Positions 34,010 to 46,900 of a DNA stretch of 64,000 nucleotides are shown piece after piece. The DNA is from Carnegiea gigantea (taxonomy: Eukaryota; Streptophyta; Magnoliopsida; Caryophyllales; Cactaceae). The stretch lies in NCBI GenBank assembly GCA_029747015.1, contig JAKOGI010000350.1:372001-436000 (forward strand). Reading direction: 5' to 3'. The translations under genes and the position numbers were made by a program. Numbering within the stretch: position 1 is the first letter of the stretch; each line of letters opens with the position of its first letter. Under the pieces are notes generated by a model. The model saw only the letters and a list, made by a program, of their open reading frames with translations, did not search any database and was not told the origin of the DNA.

Positions 34010-34180
34010 TCTCTCTCTGCTTAGCATTTTCGCTTTTTTGTTTCTCAGCGCTTAATCGAAGACAACTCTCTCTCTCTCTCTCTGTCTCTCTAGCTTTCTC
34101 TCTCCTCTATTCTTCGATTCCACAGTAGCGTTCGTTGTTGCTGTCCTCTTTTACTCAAATTGGGAGCTCAGAATTAGTAG
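34010..34180 (+). other. Probable non-coding first exon of the Agenet gene
   Basis: A CT-rich leader (CT runs near 34004-34018 and 34068-34091) runs to GTAG|GTGAGTG at 34180. The first coding exon begins only at 37890, so this exon and perhaps others between 34181 and 37889 form the 5' UTR. The transcription start is not determined. Confidence 0.5.
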
Positions 34181-35613
34181 GTGAGTGAACTAGGGTTTCT
34201 CATTTGCTGTTTTTGGGGTGTTCTTGTCTTTGATTTCATTTCGGAGTGAACTGTGTGATTGAGTTCGAACTTCCATGGCTAACCCTAGGGTTTTTTTGGA
34301 TTGAAGATTAAGGTGAGTGAGGCGATGACCGTTCGATTGGGAAAGTGCTGAATCAACGGCCAAGATTTCGGCAACGAATGGAGGGAGGTACTGTCTCTAA
34401 TTCCTTGTTACTCTTCTTGTGCCTAAAACAGCGTGATATTTTTTTTTTCCTCCCGGAACTGGCGGGTTTTTCATTTAGAAAGCCGTGGTGTTCTTCTCGA
34501 GTTGATTGATTTGGAATACTGCTTGGTAATGTTAGTGTAATTTTGTTGCTGAATTTTAAAGTTTATTCTCCCGCTTTGACTTGGAAAGAGACGTTAATTC
34601 TTCAAATTAATTCGGATATCTTTGTAGAGGATAATATCCAGTGTGAGTATCTTCTATCTTTTCTTTTTTAAGTTTTTGTATTTGTTTTTCCAGCCCGGAA
34701 AAATTCCATGCGTTTTGTTTAATTTGTTTGATATATTTGATTCGTTTTGATGCCAAACTAGCTTGTGGATTCATTTTTGTTTTAAAAAACAAAATTCAAC
34801 GGATGTAGAGTAAACCCAATAGCCCAACTATCCTACTAAAAAATGTTTTTTGTACAATGAGATAGTGTTACATAGGTGTTCTTTGAAAAAAGGTTTCCTG
34901 TGTTACCACCTCATATGCCTGTTAGTTCATAATTGTCCCTCTTGGCATTTGTGAGGTGGTGATAATATAACCTCAGTGCAAGCTGGAAATTTGGTTGGAG
35001 TTGGAGATCGCATGTCATGGTTCCTATTCTAGAGATCTTTATCACAATATCTCCTGAATATAATTTCCTTTCCATTTTGGGTTTTTTTCTGTAACCTTTG
35101 ATGATTTTATGTGTTTAAAACGGACTATTTCTGTCTTGATTATCATTGTCATAATCATCATCATCTTAGCTTTTGTTTTGTGGAAGCTGGAAGTTTGTTG
35201 GTTAATCAGATGCCTTGGAGATGGAACTTGTTTTGTAGGATCGAGGAAGTAAATGGTGTGAATATGAGCTTACAATCTAGCATGTGTTGGTTGTGTTCCT
35301 TAATAAGGAACAAACTAGCATTTCTTGGAGGTTTTTGGGATTCTGACATCTTTTGTGAGAGAAGGACCAAACAAGTGGAGTGTGTTATTCTGATGATGTC
35401 TCCTCTACATTCTGGATGGTTGTTTATGCTGCTTTTCACCTAGTCTAAAATTTAAAGATTTAACGAAATTGAGCACTTTCGGTAAGGATGTTTTAACAAG
35501 GATAGTTTGCATCCCAAAAAGCTGTACTGTGTGGGATGCAGCATTTATGCTTGGAATTATTTCACATGGATTACTTCCCCTATTTCAAGAATTTCATGAG
35601 CTGCCCTTCTAGT

Positions 35614-35810
35614 CAGGGGTAGATGCAGATTACATATAGCAGTGTCAGTGGACTCTGTTAGCTGAAAAAATTGTTTTATATATTTTTTAAAATCCTTCAA
35701 AATTCTTTCAAGATTTTAGAATGAACACCCATAGAAATTTATTTATTACTATTAAATTTAGGAAATTAAAAAACCAACACTGTTGTGCAAAATTTCTAGA
35801 TGCCCTAGTG
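35614..35810. mobile_element. Small hAT-like MITE with perfect 8-bp target duplication
   Basis: CTTCTAGT occurs at 35606-35613 and again at 35811-35818. The 197 bp between begin CAGGGGTAGATGCAG, a hAT-type terminal repeat, and end with an eroded partner (reverse complement CACTAGGGCATCTAG). There is no coding capacity. It lies in the long 5' UTR intron of the Agenet gene. Confidence 0.75.
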
Positions 35811-37899
35811 CTTCTAGTTCTATCCTAAATGCCGCTAGCACAATTTATGCAATTGGCCATTGGAGCCATTTAATGAGTTAGTGACAGCCGTGCAAGTGAG
35901 CAGTACCTTCTGGAGTCAGGTTATTGGCTGAATGGGAACCATATTCGCATGTTTGTTGTCGCATCATCATGTCTACCCACCAAGGGCTGCTGCTTGTTTG
36001 AATTACAGATCGCTTTGATTTCGAAATCTAGGCTATACAGCTGTAAATTTTATGTAGTTCCCTTGGTATCTTTCTAAGTTTGCCTTCAACTGTGTACTTG
36101 GTGAACAAATTGGCATTGTCCTAATTGTTCAGGAAGATCAGTTTTCTTTCAAATGTCTTGAAATGGTTTACAACTGGTCATCTCCATGATTGCGTTCCAA
36201 TGTCAAAAGCTTAATGTTCTTCATGGTCTTGTTTTGCTAAGCTAGCTGGAATATGTGACCAGCGATATGACTTGTTTCGGGCCTGGCTGCGGGGACTAGA
36301 ATACGAGCTTAGTTCTGAGATATTTGATGATCGCGTGGAACGTTGAAGTGGATGCTGCCTGCATATTCTCAAGAAGGATTGATGGTTTAGTTTAAATGCT
36401 GTCATTACATTCTGTGGCGGGCACCTAATTTATTTTTGAAGTAATTGACTCTGTTTTTCATAAAAGGAATCAAGCGTTTGTTTGAATTGGAAATGGGGTT
36501 GTGCAGAATATCTATAAGCTCTCGCATTGAACAAGGTAATGGGAAGAACACATCGACTACTCTACTGTTCAGGGTAGACTTGGTCAATTTGTTGGGGCCT
36601 ATGGGGCAATCTGTATCAGGTTCAGAAAAACCATGGTTAAACCCAAAAAAGTCACTTTTCGGGTTGGGGCAGTGGGCATATAATGGGCCACCCTGTAAAA
36701 TTTCATTACTAGTTCTTCCACTATCATAATGACCCTACAAGTACGGCAAGAGGAAGAGGATGCAATGCAATTCCTGATCTTAGGTGCATTCTATATGCCC
36801 TGGTATCTAGTGCCTCACTGCCCTCCTACCGCAATCACTCCTAATTTAGACAAGTCCACTTAATCATCTGACAGAATTAGAAGGATTCTGAAAGTCCTTT
36901 TATGTACACCGCAAGTTGGTGATGTTTTATGTTTGAGTAAATCCAAAAAGCGGTTTTCACAGCATGGAAATGTGTAGAAGAGGTCAATTTTTGCAATTTC
37001 TAGACGATCAAGTGAAAACATCAATGAGGAAAGGACTAGGGTTTTGCAGGAATTGTGATTTGGACCTCTTCAGATGGCTCACAATTGGAGTTGCTAAAGT
37101 ATTATTATTGATGTCGAAGGTGGCTATTTATTATTTGGTTGCGAGTTGCAATGTTGAGCTGGTGGACAAAAAGGTGGTATAGAATGAATGTGGTACCACT
37201 GCATTGTTGGGTTAAATTTTATTTGCACAAGGCGAAATGGTTTTGAGGTTGAAAACTTTGGGTTTGAAGGAGAAAATGATTGACTGAATTTCAGCAGCAA
37301 ACCAATCATTTACCCACATGAAGCTGATACACTTTTGAAATAGAAGAATAGTGGAATTTTGACGACTTCCTCAGATATCTTAACTGGAGGACAGATTGGT
37401 TAAAGAACAAAGTGGTGTGAGGAAGGAAAATTTGTGGCTTGGAGAGCGGGATGGGAACTGACAGAAAAATTGGGTCCCAAAACTAGTGTGGCCCATTTAT
37501 TGTATAGGTTGACCGGACTCATTATTCAAACTAGTTGACCTGAAATGGGGTGCTCCTATCCATTGACCAGGTGTAATTCAGGGTGTATGGTTGCTACATT
37601 TGACCCCACACCTTGCCTAGCTAGTATTTGGGTTATGGATTTAAATATGGACTTGCACCAAACAAATTGTTTGCAAGAAAATTTGGCATGTCTGCAGACC
37701 ACTGAGCTTTAACCCTGGGAGTAATCTATTTCCTCTGACTCTTGCTAAAAATTTACTCATGCTTGTTAACTTGTGTGCTTAACAATTGGTTGGTTGTATG
37801 CTTGCAATCATTTTTGCCGTGTAGATCTTGAGTGATTTACGGAATGTTAAATGTCTCATAATTTTCATTTGATAATTGATCTTATGTAGGAATCTACCC

Positions 37900-40800
37900 A
37901 TGGATTATGATGGTAATGATATTTCCTACCATAATCTTCAGTTAGCTGGTGAAGGTAAAACTAAATCTTCTTCGGTGTTACAACCATATGATTTTCCAAA
38001 GTTTGATTTTGGTGAGGGCCTGCAAGGGCATTTGAAATTTGATAGCCTTGTTGAAACTGAGGTTTTTTTGGGTATCCAAAGTCAAGAAGATAGCCAGTGG
38101 ATAGAAGATTTCTCTCGAGAGAGTAATGGAATGGAGTTTGATTCAACTCCAGGCGATTCATGTTCAATTTCTCGAAGAGATAATGTTTGGTCTGAGGCAA
38201 CATCCTCAGAATCTGTTGAAATGCTTTTAAAATCTGTTGGCCAAGAAGAAACAATGCCTGATAAATCCATTATTCAGGAGCCAGATGCTTGTGATGATCA
38301 TGGTACCTTGGCAAAAAATGTGGAATCTGTACTTAATATGGATGAGAAAAGTGATAGACATGCTGTGAATTCTGAGGCTGTACACGAGGATGAATTCCTT
38401 AAAGACAGTCCTGCTTCAAAAATGCATGTGGAGGAGGAACTTCCTGTATTTGAGGCTGCTTCACCAACCCTTGTCTCTGGGGAGGGTGGGACATCAGATG
38501 AAAGAAAACGTTCCTTTCAAGATGATAATTTAATAGAACCGAAAGCATTTGCTGAAACGTCTATGAGTTCTGGGGCTGAAGAAGATTCTTTGCATGTTGC
38601 TGATGGTATTAATTACAATGCTGGGGCTCTTAGCACCTTGGAAGGCTTAGAGCTAGTAAATGCAGACATTCCGCAAGAAGGTTGTAATGATGGGGGAGAA
38701 AAGCATGTTTCCACATCTAAGGGGTTAGAAGACTCCAAGAGTTTGGAAGGAAAGGTAGGTGAAGCCAGTGAAGCTAATAATACTGTATGCAGTTCTTTTT
38801 GTTCAGTCAAAGAATTAGGGGGACTAAATAATCAGGATACTGTTGGAGTGAGGCTTGATTGTGTGAGAGAGGTCATTGAAGGAGAATCTCAGATGAAGTC
38901 ATCCGAAAGAAATGAGAGAAATGCGTTATATTCAATCTCAACTGAGACAGGCAAACATGAATTGGAAAAATTCCCTGCAAGACCTATGGTTGGTCCCTTT
39001 GAGGGCTTTTTTGATGGTTCATCCATAAATGGTCTTGACAAGCATTCTGCTGAGTTAGGCAGCCTTGATGCTGGACAGTTTGCGAGCCCGGAGCAGAAGA
39101 GGGATCATTGTTTGTCGTTAGCTCCAAGGGCAGATGGTGACAAGTTGGAAGATCTATCATTAAGCAGTGTTGAAAGTGATAGTATTGCTAAGATGCCTAT
39201 ATTTCGTAGTGATGATAAAAAGATCCCCGTAGAAAGTTCTAGCTACAACAATGAGACTAATGCCAGTGAATCTTCTGATATGCCCATGTTTTCTTCTGCT
39301 GTTGGAAATAGGCAAACGGAAAATGTTGAAGGATGCCATAATGATTCTGTAGCCCCCATACAGGAACCTGTTGAACTCTTAGTGATTGCTACTAAAAATG
39401 ATTCCAAGCAAGTGACTGAGGAGAAGCTGGCAAATAGGCAGGTTGATTTTTCTAAATTGGAGCAGGACACTTGCAAAATTAAAGAGAGGGACGAAAAACA
39501 GCCTCTCTCTAAGAATGCTGGATCTCTAATAACTGACGAGATGACTGAATCTCTAGATTTAAGCAAAAGGGTCATAGTTAATAATGATCGTAAATTGCAG
39601 CATCAAACTGCTGGCAAAATGGAATTAGGTATTTTTCTGACTTTATGATATAATTATGCGTTCATGGTTAAGTACAATTTATATAGCTCTGTTGTTTCTT
39701 ATATTTTTCAATCTTTGTGGTATCTAGACTAACATGAGGCTATCTGCTCCAGATAATGATGTGGATCGTTATGCAACAAGCAGGACTGCTGCTAGACTGA
39801 AGGATGACCCTGAGAATGGAGAAGGCGAGGCAGCTGTGATTGGGTCATCTAATCCAGATAATGATTGCACAGAGGCTGCTGCCAGGGTAGAGTCTGGTGC
39901 GAATGTTAGTACTGAATTAGATAGTGTTGTACAAGTTAAAGACAGCATGGCTTATGATGCTGCTGGGATTCCATCCACTAAAATGGCTGCAGAGCCTCCA
40001 CAACATCTGAACAAAAGTAATGACACCAACGTCAGCAAATCTCCGTCAATGGAAGATATGAATTCTATCTGCTCAAATCACCCGCAGGTTGATGTTGGTT
40101 GCGGCAAGTCAAGTTTGAAGGAGAGTGTTGATACTGATTTGGTTAGTGGGAGAAGTCTAGATATCGTGACGATGAAGGTAGAGGGAGAAAAGGAGTCAGC
40201 ACAAGCTGCAGGTGATTATTTTATTTGCTATTTGTTTTGTCCTTGTTCATCTTTGTGTGGAGCTTTTGTAGCTCATACTACCAATGCTACTACTGCAAGC
40301 GTCAGCTATGTTACTTGGGACTTGGTCACATGTGTAGCGTGAATATGTGCCCAAGTGTGGGACTCAGCTATCTTCTATGGGAAACTTTTAGTCTAAAGTA
40401 GAAGTGTCCCGGTGTACAAACCCATGCCCAAGTTTGCCTTGTTTGAGATGGTATGCCAGGGTAAAATGGATAGTACAAGTAACATGACTATCAGTCAATA
40501 GTAGCTTTACTACAACAACTGCTAAAATACCAGTTCCTGCTTTGCGGCTGCTATCAGTAAATACATTTCTAGCACATGTCTTCCATTTTGCTACTTCTAT
40601 TGGTCTGCATATTACTATGGCTAAAGTACCACTATACTACTACTGATGTGGCTATCATTGGTCGGTACCAGTCCTTTGCGACCATTATTACTAGTGTACA
40701 ACTGCACTACTACTTTCTGTCTCTACTGTAAGTCAGTTCTCCCCTACTATTGTTACAACTACTATAAATTACCATTTTATAACTGCTTGTATACCAGTCT

Positions 40801-40900
40801 GTCACTACTGTTGGGCTCTGTCACCGCTCTACTATCCGTTATTCTAAAAATGTTTTCCCTGTAAATGAAATAAAGCCGACCTTCCTGTTAAGGATGGCTT

Positions 40901-40944
<44 letters not shown>

Positions 40945-43900
40945 ATAAAGAGATTCTGTTTGCATGGCCTGCTGAGTCCGCAGAAGCAGCGGAATCTGGG
41001 TCTCATGGTGGTGGGAATCTGTAGAGTCTGTTTGCCGACATGCTTAACTGCTCAAAATTGGAAATTTTAGCTCCCTTCCCCCCCATCCCGGGCCACTGAA
41101 TTAAATGAAAAACAGGAGATATGTGTAAGTTAAAACTTTGGAGCAATTTGACTGGCTTCTCAAATAGTAGGGTAAATCATAAATCAGTAACAAAACAGGC
41201 AGCAGCAAGATAAAACAGTACGATGATGATGAAGTTGTATGCCAGTTTGAGCCAACTTGTGGGCTTCATGTGTGACTTGATGGAGCTGCTGACTAGTTGG
41301 CCTTGTTAAGAAGAGGATAGCCTCATAGATTTAATCTCGAACTCAAGATGTAAGGGGCTCAGATATGTGCACTGCCTCATGCTTCGTTCTGTTGGAATGC
41401 TCTAAAGGGTTTTGGTTGAAGTAATGGAATGAATTTGTATCTCGTTCCCTGCATAAATTTCTAGCTATTGTATGTTTAAGAACTTTTTTGACTTATATCT
41501 TTTCCTGTTATCATGTGGTAATTTGCAATATAGCTTGATTGCTTGTATTTCTTCCTTTGTGACGACGCTGCTACCAATTTGTATTTCAAACCGGGAAGAG
41601 TATGGTGGGGTGAAGAAGTGCTGAATAGTTTTCTCATTGTTCTGGAAGAAGTATTGCAGTTAGCTTTCAGTAATTGGCTCTAGTTAGATCATTCTTTAGA
41701 ATTTCATTCTTGGCCTTCACAACTAAAACAATTTTGTCATAGCTTTTATGATTTTGGACATTGAATCGGAATATGAGTGGTATCTCCATTTTTTTTTACA
41801 TGAGTAATTTTTTTTTTTTAATAAGGGAAACTATGTATATTAAATTAATGGATCAATGGATGGATGCTAGGAAAGCATCCTACAAAAGATTATATGCAAC
41901 CAATATGCAAGCTATCCACAAAGTCGACCACATCAAAAGATGAGGAGCAAAAATTCCCCTTTAACCCAAAACAAAGACTCTTGATGAAATTGTATTTTAA
42001 GCGCTGAAGGGAAGTTTCTTCTCTCTCAAAGACCCCTTGGTTTCTTTCTCCAAATGTTCCAAGAAATCACATTACGAAAAGCCAGGGCCTTCTTCTTTTT
42101 AGCTTTCCTACCAAAATCGCCCTCCCAAGCCAAAAGAGGGTTCGTAATGTGAGTGATTTCTTATTTGAAACTAGATATGTTTCATATTCCAATTAACAGT
42201 GAGCCTATGAAGCCTTCTAGACAAAACAGTGAACTAATATAAGCAAATTATACCATGCTTCCTGGAGCATGCGTTTCCTTTCACATATCGTTCATGCTGT
42301 ACACGGTACAACATATTTGTTCAAGCTGTGCGTTATTTGTTCTAGGGAGCATGATATGGGGGCCGACTAATATAGGGCAGCGACTGCATGATTTAATGCT
42401 ATGTTTGTCTGGATGTAGATCTTATTACAAATGAAATGCATCATCATGTTGGCAACAATAACGGCAACAATAACATCAATTCATTGCTTTTGTGTTGAGA
42501 AGAGACAGAAAAATGATTAGTGATATGGGGGGAGGATGACGAGGGAGGGAAGAAACACCACTACATGACTAGAGGTGCTGACAATTGCTTAAATTTGCAC
42601 TATTACAATCATGATTTCCAGCTACCTGCATTCAGGGTTGCTAGTTGTATGAGTGTTGATATTGATAGTGTTGAGGATATTTGTAGGTATTTGTTACACA
42701 AAGGTATAAGGATTCACACATAGCATAAGTGTCTCTACTTTTTACTCGCAAGATCCTTCAATGAGGGCCACCACAAAAAAATGGTGTTGAAAGTGACATA
42801 GAGGTCTTTAGACTTACATTTTTTGAAGTTTCTTGGGTGAGAGAATATTTGTAGCTTATACTGGGTAGATTTGTAATCTTGGGCTTGCCCTTACATTTGT
42901 GGTCCTGTGCCTTACTGTTGCTGTTCTTGCTTTTAGCTGAACAAGTCTCATTTATCTGTCACTGAAGCATCGTTATATTTGGCCAGAGCTTGACAAGACA
43001 TCCTGTGGTTCCCCAACTATTATAAGTTCAAGTGAGCCTTCTCAAATGGGTAAAGAACAGGAAGAAACTGAGGGTTCTGTGACTACGGACAAGATTATTG
43101 AAGGCAGTCAATCTGCTTCTGGGAATGCAAAATCAAAAGATTCACTGGGAGATGACACCAGCTTTACATTTAAGGTCAATGTTTCACCAGATACAGCTGA
43201 AGGAGAACCCGGAACTGGAAGGAGCTGGTCACCAGTTCCCAATGCTGATAAATGCAAATCTTCCGTGGTAACTAATGTCACTGCATATTCTTCAGAAATC
43301 TGTGTCCTGATTCCCTTGTGTTTATTTTAACTTAATCGAAGATTTTTTCACCTTGAATATACTATGAAGATAGTGTCAGTTATTAATATATTGTTGTTTT
43401 TAAAAGGTTGCTGAGGAGGCCTCTCCATCTGTAAAAGGCAAGGCTGCTAGAACGCCATCCAAGAAAAATCCCCGCCAGAGTGCTCGAGTGTCTGATGGGG
43501 AACCTGTAGATGGAACTCCTAAAGGCACTTCTGAACGCAAAGGACGACGAGCATCTGCCAAGGGAGTGGCAAAGGAGAATGCTAAAAAGGGCAAGAAAGA
43601 AACAGATGCAAGCCAGGAGAGTGCAGCAGTAAAAGGGGCAAAGAGCTCGACTACTAGGTTGAGTATATCTAGTAGTAGTCCACATGTTCAGTTCGGGGTG
43701 ACGCAACCCTGTGGGCTTATAGAACAGAGTAACACAAAGCTTTCCAGTGCCGTTGCTGCTCCACATTTAAGCACTAATAATGCTTCTCCACCAGCCTCAT
43801 TTCGACCGCCTTTCACTGACTTGCAGCAAGTCCAACTGCGGGCTCAGATTTTTGTTTATGGATCTTTGATGTTAGTTCTCTCTATATTTCTTCCTGGTTA

Positions 43901-46900
43901 AACTAGAACTGTGTTTCTGTTTCATAACATCCCCCCCCTCCCCTTTTTGGGGGAGGGAGGATTTAAGATGTGTGATAAGCTTCGTTCTCCCTTGGTGTTT
44001 TGCAAGACATTAATGGAGTTCATACTGCTAGAGAAACTTTGTTGTTTGTCTATTCTTTTACTTTTTTGGCTTTACTGTGTTTGTGCAGCCAAGGAACTGC
44101 CCCCGACGAGGCATGTATGGCTTCCGCCTTTGGTCCATCTGGTATATATTGTGCACTCTGTAAACTATATCCTCATTCTTTGACAAAAGTGCAGTTGGCT
44201 TACATATCTCTGTTTTAGATGGCGGGCGGAGCATCTGGGAACCGGTTTGGCGAGCTGCTGTTGAGAGGGTGCGGATTCAGAAATCTAATTCCACCGCTCC
44301 TGAGACACCCTTGCATTCACAGTCAGGTGCAGTGTCTGCAATTGATTCTTGTCATCTTTTCTTGCTTGTGTTCATGAACATTCTACTCCTGATACATGGT
44401 ATGCTACAGGTGCTCGGGCTTCTGATTCAGCTGTCAAAGAAAGTTCTCTTTCAAATAAGGTGCTGCCCTCCCCTGTGGGTCGATCTAACAGCAAGGGTAC
44501 CCCTGCAGCAGTTGTAAATCCTATAATACCTTTGTCATCACCTCTTTGGAGCAACGCTACACCCTTTCGTGATAGTTTGCCATCAAACGTTTCACATAAA
44601 GTTCCTACTTTGGATTACCCACACACAGTTACACCTCTGCATGCTTACCAGACTTCACCTATAAAGAATTTTGTGGGTCAGACTTCTTGGCCTCAAACAT
44701 GCATCCCAGGCCCTTGGCTTGGCTCCCCGCATACTTCTACCTTCAATTCAAGCATTTGTTTCCAACCAGCCACTATGATTGAACCAGTGAAATTAACACC
44801 TGCAAAAGGTGCTTCAGGACAACTAACATCTGGCATAAAGCATGTTACTACCTGTTCTGCTTCCCACACTGTGGAGGCCAGTCCTGTGCAGGAAGGAGTA
44901 TCCACACTGGCTGATTCAAAGCCAAATGCAATATCTGAGAAGCTTTCCATGGATTCAAAACCCAGAAAAAGAAAAAAGGTGTCAGGATCTAATCCGGGAG
45001 AGGTCTCCTTGCTTTCTGAAGCTCGAAGTGAACCGGTGGTGGTTTCCAATGTTGCTACTAATCTATCCTTACCTGTCGCTGTTCCTGCTCCTGCTAGTCC
45101 TGTACCCAGTATTTTGAACAAGGCTGCTGGTGATGCTTTGACAGTTTGCCCAGTTGATCACCTTAAACAAGGTAACATGGACACAGCAGCAGCTGCTACA
45201 TTTTCTGAAGAGACCATGAGTAATGTTGCTGAGGCAAAGAATCATGCAGAGAATGCTGCTACTCTTGCTGCTGCAGCTATCAGTCACAGTGAAAACGTAT
45301 GGAGTCAGTTGGCTAAGCTAAAGGAATCTGGACTGACTACTGAAGCTGAAATTAAATTGGCTTCAGCATCAGTTGCAATCGCAGCTGCTGCATCAGTTGC
45401 TAAGGCAGCTGCAGCAGCTGCTAAAGTTGCATATAGTGCCGCACTACAGGCAAAACAAATGGCTGATGAAGCTTTCATCTCCAGTAAAGCTAATGGTAGT
45501 GGGAGGTCTTCTGTAGACATGCATGATATAGGAAATGCTACGCCAGTATCCATTTTAAAAGGTGCTAACATAACCAATCAATCAAACTCAATTCTTGTTG
45601 CTGCAAAAGAAGCCGCTAAAAAGAGGGTTGAGGCTGCTTCGGCTGCCTCAAAACAAGCTGAAAACTTGGATGCCATAGTCAAAGCAGCTGAGCTTGCAGC
45701 TGCTGCAGTATCTCAAGCAGGAAAAATTGTTGCGATGGGGGAGCCTTTACCGTTGAGCGATTTAATGGAAGCTGGTCCAGAAGGCTACTGGAAATCACCC
45801 CATCCTTCTCCTCAGATGGCTGAAAAAGTGACAGAGAAGAATAAGGAACTGACTAGTACCGGTAACTTGGGGGAAGGTGCTATTCTTCCAGTTAAGGTTT
45901 CTAAAGAACACTTGGTGGAGAGGGGAGGTTCAGAGACCGGGGGTCATGGAAAGACATGTCCGAGCGAGAGATCAGATGATCCATTGGATGGCCACGTTAG
46001 TCTAGTTGATGGCATCATGGAGCCCATGCACAGTGGTGATAGAGAGCTCAAAAGTAGCGGAGACTGTACACGTTCTGAAACAGCAAGATCCAGTGGAGTG
46101 GTTTCTCAACTTGACTCAACTCCAAGAACTGATACTGCTCAATTGGGCCCTGATGAATCACTGGACTCTGTTCCTGAGGATCGCATCAATGAGGGTTCTG
46201 TTGTTGAGGTTTGTGCGACACAGACTTGTCAATTGTTAGTGTTTAAGTTGCATGTGCTTGAGTAACTATTGGAGCTGACTATTTGATTTTGCTCTCTTTT
46301 AAGTCTTTTTGTTTTCTTTTCTCTTACTTTTTCCTTGAGCAATCTTTTCTATTTCTTGTTAGTAAGGCAATTCGTTTTTCATGCTATTTTGATGTATTTG
46401 CTTCTATATGTATGCAGTCCACTGTACATAATACTCATGCTTTTGCCTATTATATTTGCTTAGGTCTTTAAAGATGGAGGTAGCCTTAAGTCAGCATGGT
46501 ACTCTGCCAATGTCTTGCGTTTGGAAGATGGAAAAGCTTATGTATGTTATACTGATCTTCTATCAGAGGAAGGTATCCCCCGCAACCAATATCATCAATA
46601 CGACTGTTGTAATAACTTCTTGAGGCCTGGAACCCAAACTGAAAAGTAAAATAATCTAAACTTGTAAAGGGGAAGTTGTGTATCGTGACTATCGTTATTG
46701 CTTTAATGCCTTAACTTTTCCATTTTCAAAGGCACAAATGATCAGGGCTGGATTAAGAGTTTTTAAATGCTTAAAACAGGGAAATTTCATCATTTTGGAT
46801 CATCCCAAAATAAAATATTTGTTTTACCTTTTCATTTTCAAAAGCACAAATGATCGTTTGGGCTGGACTTGAGAGTTTTTTAAATGCTTAAAAAAGGTAA

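Noticed and set aside
37876..37899. Upstream extension of the Agenet protein before the ATG at 37900
   Set aside because: The open frame runs through the splice acceptor (TATGTAG) and begins with TTG; MDYDGND at 37900 matches the known start of the family.
44349..44409. ATG at 44349 as the start of a separate 638-aa gene
   Set aside because: It lies in an intron of the Agenet gene; the exon starts at 44410 and joins in phase with both neighbours.
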